From Phialophora verrucosa (Eukaryota > Ascomycota > Eurotiomycetes > Chaetothyriales > Herpotrichiellaceae): a stretch of DNA of 64,000 nucleotides. Made by a program: the position numbers and the translations under genes. The notes under the pieces were generated by a model, which was given only the letters and a program-made list of their open reading frames with translations, was not told where the DNA came from and did not search any database. Shown here piece by piece: positions 9,464 through 19,943 of the stretch (within the stretch, counting starts at the first letter, position 1; the number at the start of each line of letters is the position of its first letter). The stretch spans positions 310,001 to 374,000 of the forward strand of contig MSED01000010.1 of the NCBI GenBank assembly GCA_002099365.1. The letters run 5' to 3'.

Positions 9464-10827
9464 ATGGTTTACATACGGCAGCGTAACCTGAAAAAGCTCC
9501 ACGAGTACAAATATTCTGGAGTCGACAAGTCCTTGGTGTCACGATACATTCTCAAGCCATTCTATACCAATGTTGTCATCAAGTGCTTTCCCATGTCAAT
9601 GGCGTAAGTTTGTAGTTGGGCAGCTTCGAATTTTGACTGACACTTCGCCAGTCCGAATCTTGTTCGTGACTACACTCACATAATCAACAAGTCTGCTAAC
9701 CGCGAGATAGATAACCCTAACTGGTTTCAGCTTCGTCGTCATCAACGTCCTTACACTGCTATGGTATAATCCGACCCTCGACACCGACTGCCCGCCATGG
9801 GTGTACTTGACATGGGCCATTGGTCTGTTCCTCTACCAAACCTTTGATGCAGTCGATGGCAGCCAGGCTCGAAGAACGCACCAAAGCGGTCCCTTGGGTG
9901 AATTGTTCGACCATGGTAGGTTAGATGTTTCATCGTCGATGGCAATCCTGACACAGAATAGGGGTCGATGCGTGTAATACCAGCCTTGAGGTTCTTGTCT
10001 TTGCGGCTTCCATGAATCTGGGCCAGTCTTGGAACACAGTCCTCACACTCTTCGGCACGATCCTGACTTTCTATATCCAGACATGGGAGGAGTACCACAC
10101 TCACACGTTAATGCTGGGTATCATCTCTGGTCCCGTGGAGGGAATTCTGACATTGGTCCTCGTCTACTTCATTACCTACCTCAAAGGCGGTGCGAGCTAT
10201 TGGCAGCAACCCATGCTGCCATCGCTTGGGCTGCCGAAAAGCGACCTGATCCCGCCTTCTGTGTACCAGATGGCCTGGAACGAATGGTACATGACGTACG
10301 GTGGTTTGGTCTTGGTCTTCAACACGGCCAGTAGCATAAAGAACGTCATCGATGCTCGACGATCAAGGGGTGAAGATCCCTACAAAGCGCTTAGGGGCCT
10401 GCTGCCTTTCATAGCCACCTGGCTCGTCATTCCCGCCTACCTCTCGTTGAACCCAATCATTCTACACCATCACCTGGTCCCCTTCATCTTACTTGCCGGA
10501 ATTATCAACGCATATTCCGTGGGACAGATGATCGTGGCCCATTTAGTCAAGGACAGATTCCCTTACCAGAATGTGCTGGTCTTGCCGTTGGCATGGTCAG
10601 TCGTTGACAGCCTGGGCCCACGACTCGGACTGTGGCCAAGTGCTTTGGGTGACGATATCTACCAAGTGGCGTTTGTTTTCCTGTCACTCGGTCTGGCCCT
10701 CGGCGTGTACGGAAGCTTTGTCCACGATGTCATTACTACGATTTGTGACTACTTGGACATTTGGTGCTTAACAATCAAACATCCTTACGTGGAGGACAAA
10801 CAGAAAGGGGAAGCCAAGAAGGAGTAA
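9464..10827 (+). CDS. EPT1: Ethanolamine/choline phosphotransferase (CDP-alcohol phosphatidyltransferase)
   Basis: Last step of the Kennedy pathway: transfers phosphoethanolamine or phosphocholine from the CDP-alcohol to diacylglycerol in the ER/Golgi membrane. Four exons: 9464-9603, 9652-9661 (10 nt), 9711-9915, 9962-10827; 406 aa, the usual family length. The signature DG-x2-AR-x8-G-x3-D-x3-D is complete: D99, G100, A103, R104, G113, D117, D121, in DAVDGSQARR...GELFDHGVDACNT. The splice at 9915/9962 falls inside that motif. The N-terminal YKYSGVDKSLVSRYILKPFY and the APNLITLTGF segment are family hallmarks. Several hydrophobic helices follow through the C-terminus, ending in a Lys-rich EDKQKGEAKKE tail. 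Introns have GCTAAC or CTGAC branch sites. Whether it prefers ethanolamine or choline cannot be read from the sequence. Confidence 0.95.
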
Positions 10828-11133
10828 TGAGCTGGGGTGTGGTGGTGTGGTGAAGGACACGAGCTCTCAGAGTCTCAAGCTCGAGGCCCTGACACCGGGC
10901 AGTCGACTCACATTATTCAAGGCCCGACTTGTTTGCAGAATTATGACAACAACACGGACTCATGGGTGATGGTCGTAGTAGCTCAGCACTGTCCGATACG
11001 CGCATAAAGGTCCCCATCCCATCATGATTTCTTTTCAGCCTCTTGCCTCCGGACGACTCAAGTGTCCTCTCCTCAAGATCCCTCAGGGAGATTCCCTTTC
11101 AAAGCCATCCACCTGCTGAATTCTCTCACGGCC
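10828..11133. other. Short intergenic region
   Basis: About 300 bp between two genes on the same strand; EPT1 3' flank and promoter of the polyproline gene. Nothing else seen. Confidence 0.6.
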
Positions 11134-11981
11134 ATGTCTCCAGACAAAGACGGTCACAATGGTGAGTACTACTGTTTCCTTTGCGGGAGAAGTGTGGCTT
11201 GTCGTCTCTATACGCACATGCACAGAAAGTTGCCCAAGAAGAGCTGCTGACAGCACCACCATCTCACCAGATTCCGGTCCTACTTCTCACCATCACCACA
11301 ACTCCCTCCGATTTGGTCCCGCGCAGGTGTATGGTCAGTTCCGCATTCCTCTAACCAAATTCTCTTGCCTATCTCTCTATCTCCTGACCACTGCCCTGAA
11401 TTACTGTCGTGCCAACACCCTCCAGGCCACTTCTCCTTCCTCCCGCCCGACCACTCCCGCCACGGATTGACCCGCGCCTTCAGCGGCCAAGTCACAACCA
11501 CCGTCCACGGGGTCGAGACCATCCTCCCCACACGCGACTACCTCAAGCACACACCCGAACAGCGCCACACAATCATTCACCCGCCCGGCCTAGTCATGGA
11601 GTCCGGATACCACAACGCCGAGCCGATGGGCCCTCCGCCGAACGCGCCTCCTCCACCCCCGCCAATTGATATCAAGACCGGGAGGCCTCTGAGTGTTACT
11701 GCCAGGGCGACGAGCGACGTTGGTTCTACTATACATATTCCGCCGCCTCCGCCTCCGCCTCCCCTTGCATCAGTACGTTCAGCACATCATCCGCCACCAC
11801 CACCACCACCGCCGCCGCCTCCTGCGTCTTCATATGTCAGTAACAATAGAGATGCCGAGGAATGCAGAAAGTGTCTGCATTGTAGTCGAGTAAGTACAAC
11901 CCCAACCTCCCTAGCTAGCGCCTTGTGAGAGTGATCAGACTGGCTGACATGGCGCAGTAGTTCTGCCCACTGAGGTGTTGA
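11134..11981 (+). CDS. Polyproline protein with Cys-rich C-terminus, function unknown
   Basis: Not a family I recognise. Spliced model: 11134-11161, 11271-11333, 11426-11889, 11961-11981; 191 aa. Junctions give a continuous reading: MSPDKDGHND, SGPTSHHHHNSLRFGPAQVY, GHFSFLPPDHSRHGLTRAFS. A central globular-looking stretch (VHGVETILPTRDYLKHTPEQ) is followed by three proline blocks (about 6, 8 and 11 Pro). The last exon is tiny and adds FCPLRC, completing a C-x2-C-x2-C-x3-C-x3-C tail (ECRKCLHCSRFCPLRC), which could bind metal or be acylated (inference). The last intron ends in a tandem CAGTAG acceptor; using CAG instead makes the next codon a stop. Retaining the intron would end the protein at 11928. 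The first exon and start are less certain than the rest. Confidence 0.6.
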
Positions 11982-12826
11982 GATCACGATTTCCATGAGA
12001 GTGCCACGTCTGTTCGGCGTTGGGCTCGTGATGGTGGGTGACCACGCTGCGGCCTCGGTCGGCTATTATAATAAGCGCTTTCGAGGAGTTGAGGGCCCCT
12101 GCCACTGGGTTACGGTAGGGGACAGCACAATCCGATCATAGGCGTTGATAATGCTCGGCACAGAGCACACAGATGGGCTTTTGCTGGGTAGTGGCTTCGC
12201 GGGCTAATCCTTTATAATCATACGGCAGCGCAAAAGTTACTTGTTATTCTGATTTTCACCCGGAATGACTCCGGTGGGTGTGTGGACGGTGGATTGAAAG
12301 TCGGTGATCGATCAACCGTCAGCACTGAGACAACGTCACAAACATGCATAACATAACGGGACGGCCATTTGAGCAGGTTTTTCAACATTTTCTTTTCTTT
12401 CGTGCTCGTGGCGGTCTCGCAGCCGAAGCACTTTCGAAGACCATGAAGATGTCTAAAAACTCCGAGGGTGACATTCACGAACCATGTCTTGTTTTGTCAT
12501 GTCATCACCATATTCGACTAGGACCAAGCCACCTGCAATTCCGCATTTGGGTGTCGACAATTTTCGAGTTTGCGATTGACGGGGCAGCGCGTCGCCGTTG
12601 CCATCTACGCCCTGGTGCCACCGTGCCAGATGATCTTGCCCGGTGGCCCCACTCACCACCACCACCACCATCACCGTTTGACTTTCAAGCAGGGATCTGT
12701 GCTCTGTCCGTCTCGTCACCCCCTTACCCACTCCATCGACATCGGATCGTAGAGGCGACAACTCGGGAGGGAAACAGGGTAGGACAAGCAACAGGAGTGC
12801 CGGCCGCGAAGAATCTGCTGATCGAA
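11982..12826. other. Convergent intergenic region
   Basis: About 840 bp between the 3' ends of the polyproline gene and RPL16. Long open frames here are shadows. No gene seen. Confidence 0.6.
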
Positions 12827-13684
12827 CTAATAGCCCAGCTCGGCCAACTTCTTGTGTGACCCGTGGTCCGCGGTCGACTTCCGTGCCTCGGCCAGGTGTT
12901 TCCGCTGAGCCTTCTTTCTCTCGTAGTATGCCGCGCCCTTGACCTTTCTTCTCTCTTCGAGTCTGCCGTAGATTGTTAGTCATATTGCTTTCACGCCGGG
13001 AATATCCCGCCTGTCCAAGACGCGAAACTTGAGCCATGCAGGCTACTGCGCAGACATACCTGGCAACCACATCCTGGTACTTCCAGCCCACCTCGTGCGC
13101 CAATCGTCCGACGGTGCAGTACTTTCGACCAGGCTTTAATCTCAAGACCCTCAGGGCCTGGGGGACAACCATGCGCTGCTTCTTGTCGTATGGAGGAGGA
13201 ACACCCTCAAAGACCTTCAGTCTCTCCATTGCGGCGGCGCCTCGGGCGGTCTTGTGGGGAATCATGCCTCGGACGGTCTTGTAGAAGATGCGGGCTGGGG
13301 CGCGGAAATGGAAAGGACCGCCTCGGGTTGGGTTGTAGCGGGTGATTTTGCGGAGGTAGGCGTGATACTTGACTGTGGAAGGAGAATCACATTTAGCCTC
13401 AAATCCAACGTTTTTTCTCGTCGTGCAATCGAGGAGTTGGGCAACGCACGCTTAGCACGGAAGAATTCGCCCGAGATGTTGAGGGCTTCGCATCTCACGA
13501 CAACAATCTTCTGGCCGTTGAGGAGTTGCTTCGCGACTGTGCTGGCAAGACGACCGAGCAAGTGTCCCTTGCCGTCGATGACAACCTAGTGGGAGGAAAG
13601 TCAGTTCTGTGCTCTTTATCGTAGATCCATTGATTTGCGCATTCTGGGGCGGTGATAACGTACGACGGGCTCGAAGGTCGACAT
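12827..13684 (-). CDS. RPL16: 60S ribosomal protein L16 (L13a / uL13)
   Basis: Cytosolic large-subunit ribosomal protein uL13. Four exons on the minus strand: 13664-13684 (only 7 codons), 13450-13585, 13060-13372, 12827-12962; 201 aa, the normal eukaryotic length. It reads MSTFEPVVVIDGKGHLLGRL, then the KYHAYLRKITRYNPTRGGPF core, RGMIPHKTARGAAAMERLKV, and ends KKLAELGY. Donors are GTACGT, GTGCGT and GTATGT; acceptors are CTAG, CACAG and GGCAG, and every junction keeps the conserved protein in frame. It lies head-to-head with IPI3, another 60S biogenesis gene, across a 320-bp shared promoter, so co-regulation is likely. The multi-intron structure is usual for fungal ribosomal protein genes. 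Confidence 0.97.
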
Positions 13685-14004
13685 CTTGCTCCCAGATCAC
13701 CTGCAGAGAGTCGATGTAGAAGTATTTCGCAAGTTGGGCGAGGACGTGGTTGTTGCTGGAATTTCGTCAAGGCCTGAGATCGGAGTCAATTGTTGCATGA
13801 AGGTGCGCTTCCGTCGCTGTGTGAGTGCCAAGCCCTTAGTGCTTGGCAGACGGAAGAACAAAAATCCTTAATTCGTTGACTGGGCTGCTTAGTCACCCGG
13901 TGGGCCCGCGAGGGCAGTTCTTCAAAACCTCCAAATGTCCAAAATTTGCTTGCTTCACAAATAGGCAAGAAAGGTGCCCAGCAAGCCGATAGCATGCCTT
14001 GAGA
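13685..14004. promoter_or_regulatory. Bidirectional promoter of RPL16 and IPI3
   Basis: A 320-bp gap separates the two divergent start codons, so transcription start sites and control elements of a ribosomal protein gene and a 60S assembly gene are shared here. It contains the nested inverted repeat at 13808-13856. Confidence 0.7.
13808..13856. repeat. Nested inverted repeat in RPL16/IPI3 promoter
   Basis: Outer arms CTTCCGTC (13808-13815) and GACGGAAG (13849-13856); inner arms TGCCAAGC (13826-13833) and GCTTGGCA (13841-13848) around a 7-nt loop. All 16 pairs are perfect; a 10-nt bulge lies on the left side only. Confidence 0.8.
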
Positions 14005-15612
14005 ATGCTCACGGAATCCTTCGTTGCGGCAACTTTCGCTGCCAATAAAGCTCCTTCTCATGCTCCCGCCGCGTTAAAGGATGTAGGCATATTTCTGCAC
14101 GAATTCCAACCAGAGAGCACGCTCCGGCATGGATTCAAGAAGTCTTCGAGTCAACCGAGTTGCATTGCAATCAGTGACTCGCACATCTTCGCGGCCCAGG
14201 CAGACAAGGCCGTGGTAAATGTCTACAACAGAGACAGAGGCAATCAAGAGGCGACAGTCCCTTTCCCTGAACGAATACACAGTGTCGCATACGCCCAGCG
14301 GTCCGACATCCTGGTCCTGGGCACTGAGGGCGGGAAATTGATACTGTGGGAATTGGCTACAGGCAGAGTAACCAATTCTTCCGCGTCTCATTTGCAAGCA
14401 GTATCACGTCTTTGCATTACCCCTAAGAATGAATACATCATATCTGGCTCTGCTGACTCGAGTATCCACCTATGGTCACTAGCGAGACTCGTTTCCTTTG
14501 AGCAGCCGTCAGATGGCTATGGCGCTGAAGAACCCTCGAACGCGCCCGCTCGAACCTTCTCTGGACATCGAACAGCCATTTCTGCCCTTGGTTGTGGACA
14601 TTCCCTCCTCGCTACCAACTTTGCAGTATCAGCCTCCGATGACGGCACTTGCTACATCTGGCATATCTCAACTTGCCAGATCCTTCGGACGCTGTTATTG
14701 CCCTCGTTCCCGACCTCCATCGCTCTTGACCCAGCAGACCGAGCCATCTACTTCGGATGCAACGATGGGCGGATTCAAGCTTGGGACATTTTCTTGCATG
14801 CAGCAAAATCGAACGTGCCCCTTTCTGGCTCTTCCACGCTCCCACCCATACAGCTCCTAGATAAGGATAGCTGGTCGGCACCATCCACAGATCCCGGACC
14901 TGCAAATTGCCTGACCATATCATACGATGGGACATCTCTTCTGTCCGGGCACGCCAATGGGGTCATCATTCGCTGGGACGTGGCCAAACATCGCATTCTC
15001 AACGAAATAACGAATCTCGGGCAACCTGTCACGAACATTGAAATGTTGAATCCTGAAGGATTTCCCAATGAGAAGAAAGCCAAATATGTCATCCCACAAG
15101 TCATCAAGCCAAACCTTGAATTCGCGTCGTTGAGAAATAATGGTACTTGCGGCATCCCTGCCAAATACAGCCTTCACGTCATGATCACGAATCCTACAAC
15201 TGACTCAGAATTCGATGAGTTCGAGCACGCTCTCACTGGCCCGGGGATCCCGCAGACCATGCTCGACGCAGCGGTTCATTCCCTCGCTCTAGGCAGCGCC
15301 CCATACGCGCAGCCCTCCACGGACGTTACCGCTCTCGCAAAGACGGAAAGACTAGCGGAGGAGGTCACAAAGCTAAAGCAGCAACTCGCTGCGATACACA
15401 ATATCGAAGAGAGACGGAAAGCCAGAAAGTTAGCTAGAATAGCAAAGCGTGACGAGCTGGGCATGAAGAAGCGCGAAGCATACTTCCAAGCCAAGAAGCA
15501 AGGAAAGGATGGAGATGCGGCGATGAAGATTTGGGAGGAAAAAGAGGCGGAACTCGAAGAGGAGAGTGATGCAGAAGCGCTGGGGGATGGAGAGCAGATG
15601 GATATTGGCTGA
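14005..15612 (+). CDS. IPI3: Pre-rRNA-processing WD-repeat protein IPI3 (WDR18)
   Basis: Nuclear WD40 subunit of the Rix1-Ipi1-Ipi3 complex, which acts in ITS2 processing and late pre-60S maturation. Intronless, 535 aa, ATG at 14005. It opens MLTESFVAATFAANKAPSHA, similar to family N-termini, then has WD-type repeats: VVNVYNRD, GGKLILWELATG, SADSSIHLWSLARLV (with a GH-type repeat start, FSGHRTAISAL), SDDGTCYIWHISTCQ, GCNDGRIQAWDIF, and HANGVIIRWDVAKH. The C-terminal 120 residues form a charged helical tail (LAEEVTKLKQQLAAIHNIEE, then EEKEAELEEESDAEALGDGE). Length and layout match yeast Ipi3 (555 aa). Shares its promoter with RPL16. Confidence 0.93.
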   Translation: MLTESFVAATFAANKAPSHAPAALKDVGIFLHEFQPESTLRHGFKKSSSQPSCIAISDSHIFAAQADKAVVNVYNRDRGNQEATVPFPERIHSVAYAQRSDILVLGTEGGKLILWELATGRVTNSSASHLQAVSRLCITPKNEYIISGSADSSIHLWSLARLVSFEQPSDGYGAEEPSNAPARTFSGHRTAISALGCGHSLLATNFAVSASDDGTCYIWHISTCQILRTLLLPSFPTSIALDPADRAIYFGCNDGRIQAWDIFLHAAKSNVPLSGSSTLPPIQLLDKDSWSAPSTDPGPANCLTISYDGTSLLSGHANGVIIRWDVAKHRILNEITNLGQPVTNIEMLNPEGFPNEKKAKYVIPQVIKPNLEFASLRNNGTCGIPAKYSLHVMITNPTTDSEFDEFEHALTGPGIPQTMLDAAVHSLALGSAPYAQPSTDVTALAKTERLAEEVTKLKQQLAAIHNIEERRKARKLARIAKRDELGMKKREAYFQAKKQGKDGDAAMKIWEEKEAELEEESDAEALGDGEQMDIG

Positions 15613-16530
15613 GACTGCTAGAAGGGATGCAATCGAAGTGCACACCAAACCTCGACTGCGTCACTATCAAAAACAGCTCTTGGGCGACCGGCCGCAATCC
15701 ACTCACGCAGTCGTCGTTATGCATGGCACCTTTGTGACACATCTCGGATAACCCTCACAAAACTGGCATCCTGCCGGATGACGGTATCTCAACACGCTGC
15801 ACCTCCCCCGGCCGCACCAGATGCAAGGCTCCTTATCAAGACCCCACTCGGATTCTGGCTCAGGCGCTGTGTACACACTAAAACAAACGGCCAGCATGGT
15901 GTCCATCCTCCTGTGTGGAGCTCTAATAATACCCTCAGCTGCTTGTCTCTAATTCAAGGGGTTGCCTCACAGAGGGAAGGGGCCGGAGTCGGTCCTCTGC
16001 ATTTTGAGGCGCAGCCTTCCTCGTAGCGTCCTTCGCTGCTACGTCTATATGATGAATGACAGCGACAGGGTATCTATAGTACCGGGAAACACCAAATTCA
16101 GAGGCCAAATCGTTCAAATCGTCCTCATACGCGGCCTGGAAGGCACGAGCGTCTGCGATGTGCCAGAGGTTCCATTCGGGGAACAGGACCGGCGCAACAA
16201 CAGTACCATTCTGCCTCTCTGCCAGATTGACTCGAGGCAAGCTGCATTGTTATCCGCCGATTGGATAACCAAACTTTGCGGATGACCATACGTCGATGCG
16301 GCAAAGGCGGTCTTGGAAGTCCGACCGTGAGGACCTGTCTTGGGTATAAATCCAATGCTTCTACCACAATGGACTCTACTCCTCTGATTCCATCTTTTCG
16401 CCCGCTCCGCCTAAGTTACTCCACCGAGTGCATCACCACTGCAAAGACTTTCAGTTGAAGCAGCCGCTTGCCGGCTGCTTGCGGCGAATTGCGACAGAAA
16501 CACCAGGCACAAGACTCCCTAATTTCCACA
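15613..16530. other. Intergenic region
   Basis: About 920 bp. A 101-codon minus-strand frame (15935-16240, containing FPEWNLWHIADARAF) looks protein-like but has no ATG and no clear splice partner, so it is not called. Confidence 0.5.
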
Positions 16531-17182
16531 ATGGGTGACAGGAGCGTTCTTGGGAGTAAGCTAGATCCCTTATTCCTTGCGCCAAAAGTTGGAGCATCTT
16601 CCTAACATCGTCTTGGTAGATTTGGTCGGAGACATCTGCTTCATGCTGGCATCTAGTATCTGCATTCTGGTCTGGCAAACAATAAAAGCACAATCCGAGG
16701 CCAACGAACGCGAGGAAGAAGTAGCTATCGAGGTTCCCACCGAGGCGACCACTACCAAGCACTTCGAGAAAGCCTCGACGAAGAACTTCACTGCTCGTTC
16801 ATTTGCAGAGCCAGCTGCAACCCAGGCTATACTCGGCGCTTCGGGGGTCCTCTCCAGGAGAGCACTGGTAGATGGCTGGAATAAATCAGTCCGGCCCAGC
16901 AAGTCAGCCAATTTGAGAAGAGGACAATCTCTCGACAGCTCCAGGTATCTGCCAACCGGGCATGCCGACTGCTTCAATCTATCATTCAACCTTATTACCA
17001 ACGGCATGGATCCGCTGATAATGGCGGAAGGGTTGCCACTCAATTCCTGCATCTCGAAAGGGGGAGTATGTCCGCTCCTCGAAAGACTGAGTAGCGGCAG
17101 CAGCCGCCAGGCCCAGAAGGAGGAGGATGAAAAGGAGATCGAAGATGAGTGCGAAGATACAAATGGCTGGACTATGGTGTAA
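16531..17182 (+). CDS. Small single-pass membrane protein, function unknown
   Basis: I do not recognise this gene. Two exons, 16531-16555 and 16620-17182, with a 64-nt intron (GTAAGC, CTAAC branch site, GGTAG acceptor) give 195 aa starting MGDRSVLGNLVGDICFMLAS. Exon 2 alone has no ATG at its start, which supports the splice. A hydrophobic segment near residues 9-31 (LVGDICFMLASSICILVWQT) could be one membrane helix or an N-terminal anchor, followed by a strongly acidic stretch (ANEREEEVAIEVPTE), a Ser/Arg-rich middle, and a Glu/Asp-rich C-terminus ending TNGWTMV. No domain is visible. The start is supported by the aligned short exon and normal intron signals. Confidence 0.55.
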
Positions 17183-17814
17183 AACAATGCCCCGTCAGAT
17201 CTGGACACCGCAGGGAGCAAGCCAGTTCAGCAACAAGTTACGGTCTAGATACAAATCGCGCCGCTTCTACGATAGCAGCATACATACCGCGTAGCACAAA
17301 CAAGTGCACCGTCGCCGCACATTCACATGTTCCACAACTCCAAACTCTGGTGAGCTCGCCGCTTCTGGTGACGGACCCAAATTATTGGTACACCCGGCAA
17401 CGTGAGGACTCGCGCAGAGTGAGCTCAGTGGAGGTGAGCCCGAACATGATTAGAGTGTAAGGAATCATCGATACGACCTAAAGAAGGCGGCTACAGAACG
17501 CCCGTTTGTCGCCAGGTTTGGGAAACGTCGAAATGGGTCCTTGAGAAATAACAGATAGATCAGAACACAATGACCTCTTCCTTCCCAGTAGCCATCAGAT
17601 TCCTTTCTATCGCAGTTCATTGACGCCTGTACAACATGTCCGAACGATCCAGCACATCCCACACACACACAAGATGGCTGCATTAGAACCCTCTCAGACA
17701 GACACAGCCCACGATGCAGACCACGAACCTCGAAGTCTGCAGCTTCAACAATGGCGCAGCTGGCAACTGGGACCGCTCACTCATATCCTCCTCATTTTTC
17801 TCTGTTGAAAACAC
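17183..17814. other. Convergent intergenic region
   Basis: About 630 bp between the 3' ends of the small membrane protein gene and the first dehydrogenase gene. No gene seen. Confidence 0.6.
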
Positions 17815-18780
17815 TCAGATATTGCGTGTGACACCCGGCGAGATCTTCTCCAAGATGTCGCTCAACTCGTGCCAGACCTTCTCACTCGCCACCTCCCCGT
17901 CCTTGCTCCTCACAAATGGGGAGAGTGCGCCGTCATCCACCTTCCCGTCGTGCATGTACTTCCCGTGGCTCTCGGGTCCGGCCGCCGCAGAAGCGACGAG
18001 CGTCCGACTCCCCACCTCGGTACTCCGGGCGAGCAAGAACTTCATAATCTCCAGGACGATGGAACCGTCTCTGGACAATTCGCTGTGACAGAGGCCCGGA
18101 TTGAGGATGTTCAGCGTGACGCCCGAGCCTGCCAATTTAGGGGCTAGTTGCTTGACGACGAGGACCTCGAGGAGTTTGCTGGTCGGATAGCGCTCGCCCA
18201 TGTTTGCGGTCTTTTCGTCGTCGAGCGTCGGGAAGATGCGGTCGGTTGGTTGCTTCCACTCGGCGAATTTTGTCCACCCGTGGACCTCGCTGGACACGAT
18301 CGTCAAGCGCGGCGAGGTGTGGAACTGGCTCGCCGTGGCCTTGAGCTTTGGCAGCAGGAGGAGCGCGAGCAGGAATGTGCTGATCACGTTGACGGTGATG
18401 GTGCGTTCATGGCCCTCTGCCTGCGAGTACTTTGCAGCGGCGATGCCGGCGTTCTCGAGCAGAACGTCGATACGTTGGAGCTCGGAAGAGGCGCGCTGAG
18501 CGAACGCCTTGACCGAATCGTACGAGGCCAGATCGAGTGACCACACTTCAATGACCGAGGGGTCGCATCCCGTTGTCCTTTCAATGTCCCTCTTGGCGTC
18601 TTCGCCGGCTTTGGTGTTTCGCACGGCGAGGATGAGTTTGCTGGCGCCCAGGCGGGCGATATGCCGCGCTGCTTCTTTTCCTAGACCGGTATTCGAGCCC
18701 GTGACGATGATGGTTTCTCCAGCAAAGGAGCGTGTCGGGAAGGCTGGACGCACGAAGAGTTGAGAGTAAAGAAACCCCAT
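17815..18780 (-). CDS. Short-chain dehydrogenase/reductase, retinol dehydrogenase-like
   Basis: Intronless, 321 aa, NAD(P)-dependent oxidoreductase of the classical SDR type. The first ATG is at 18780 (MGFLYSQLFVRPAFP); an in-frame TTG two codons upstream is not a likely start. It has the Rossmann glycine motif TGSNTGLG (about 27-34), NAG in place of NNAG (LLENAGIAA), the catalytic Ser in TIVSSEVHG and Tyr-x3-Lys in YPTSK. The N-terminal hydrophobic LYSQLF stretch is short and not a clear anchor. The family (RDH/WW-domain oxidoreductase-like) commonly reduces ketones or aldehydes of lipids and natural products; the substrate is unknown. A TATAAAG lies about 180 bp upstream on its strand. Confidence 0.92.
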   Translation of the reverse strand: MGFLYSQLFVRPAFPTRSFAGETIIVTGSNTGLGKEAARHIARLGASKLILAVRNTKAGEDAKRDIERTTGCDPSVIEVWSLDLASYDSVKAFAQRASSELQRIDVLLENAGIAAAKYSQAEGHERTITVNVISTFLLALLLLPKLKATASQFHTSPRLTIVSSEVHGWTKFAEWKQPTDRIFPTLDDEKTANMGERYPTSKLLEVLVVKQLAPKLAGSGVTLNILNPGLCHSELSRDGSIVLEIMKFLLARSTEVGSRTLVASAAAGPESHGKYMHDGKVDDGALSPFVRSKDGEVASEKVWHELSDILEKISPGVTRNI

Positions 18781-19943
18781 TGCCAAGGAATGCTGAGCGC
18801 TGCGGAGCTAAGAAGGGTGAAGAAGAGAAGATGATGGAAAATGCGATTCTCGAAAAAGGGCCAGCTGGTGAACTTTAGGAGACGCCAATGGCTTTGAGAG
18901 TGCAGGCTTGAGAATAGTGAAACACATCTTTCAATCGCTGCTCCCTCCTCTGTGGATGGGCTTTATATCAAACCTATCGCAGGACGAATGTCCCTCCGCC
19001 CCGAAGACGAAACAAGTATCATTTAAGACCGAGGCGGCATAATTGACCATAGCGCAAACCTTTCGCAGGCCGCTCTCGCGTCCCTTAGCCTAGATTTTCC
19101 AGCATGAGAGGGCATCTCACTCGGCGCACGTCCTGCTGTCGTCAACACACAGCATTTCGAGTAACCCTGACAGGCGAGCTATCGAATGAAGACTGTGTTT
19201 GTCGACCAGGCTATTCCGGCTTCGGCGAAACCCTGCGAGTCTGGTCGTCATGATAATACACGGCGTTGCGCTGTGGTCGCCAGGGCTCCGGGGCTGCTTC
19301 GGATTTAACTGAACCGAGTGACAATCTCCGTTACTGTACCAAGCAGGAATCAGACCGACCACACCGACCTAGCAGAAACCATCAGGTCGGAACGAGTTGG
19401 ATCCGGAGTGCCGTTGACGAGAATCTTTCCAAAAGCCATCGATATTGCTGGCGCGTGGATAGTAGAAGGGGATGAGAAGTGTTTTGGGCCTTTTATGCGA
19501 CTGATATTCTGATGGGAAGCCCTAGCGCTTACTTACTTCTATAGGGCTGAGATATCCGCAACTACGGGTCTATGCAGTCTGCTCAAGAGCCGCGCGGCAG
19601 AGACGGTAGGTCGTGCTCAATAGACAAGAAAGACGGGAGAAGGGAGCAAGATCGCCCACCCGACTGATCTACCATTCTTAATTCATGTTTGTAGTCTGCC
19701 GAACCCAGCTTCATGTGCTAGGCCGCACACCTACAACACAGCAAGAGTCGGATTGCACTCCAGCTTGCTGCTACGGCACCGGCCAACACAAGCTGGGTAC
19801 ATCAACAACTCCATGGTGGCCGTCCTGTTGGGACCAGGGCGCCCAAGCATCCTTCAACAAGCTGACTATGTTCCTTTCATGGCCGAAGACGTGACATTGG
19901 TGAGATACACCGGCGAAAACGTCCCTTAAAGTGTCGGTTGAGA
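18781..19943. other. Intergenic region
   Basis: About 1.16 kb between the SDR promoter and the OLA1 3' end. Apart from the TATA box at 18961 I see no supported feature; small frames lack domains. Confidence 0.55.
18961..18968 (-). promoter_or_regulatory. TATA box (GATATAAAG) of the dehydrogenase
   Basis: TATAAAG on the minus strand about 180 bp upstream of the ATG at 18780. Consistent with a regulated, non-housekeeping gene. Confidence 0.5.

Noticed and set aside
12453..12826. Long minus frame continuing beyond RPL16 exon 3
   Set aside because: It is the same frame as RPL16 exon 3 read through the intron; the spliced exon 4 gives the conserved C-terminus.
15935..16240. 101-codon minus frame containing FPEWNLWHIADARAF
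   Set aside because: Begins with a non-ATG codon and I could not find a splice partner giving a start; kept only as a note.
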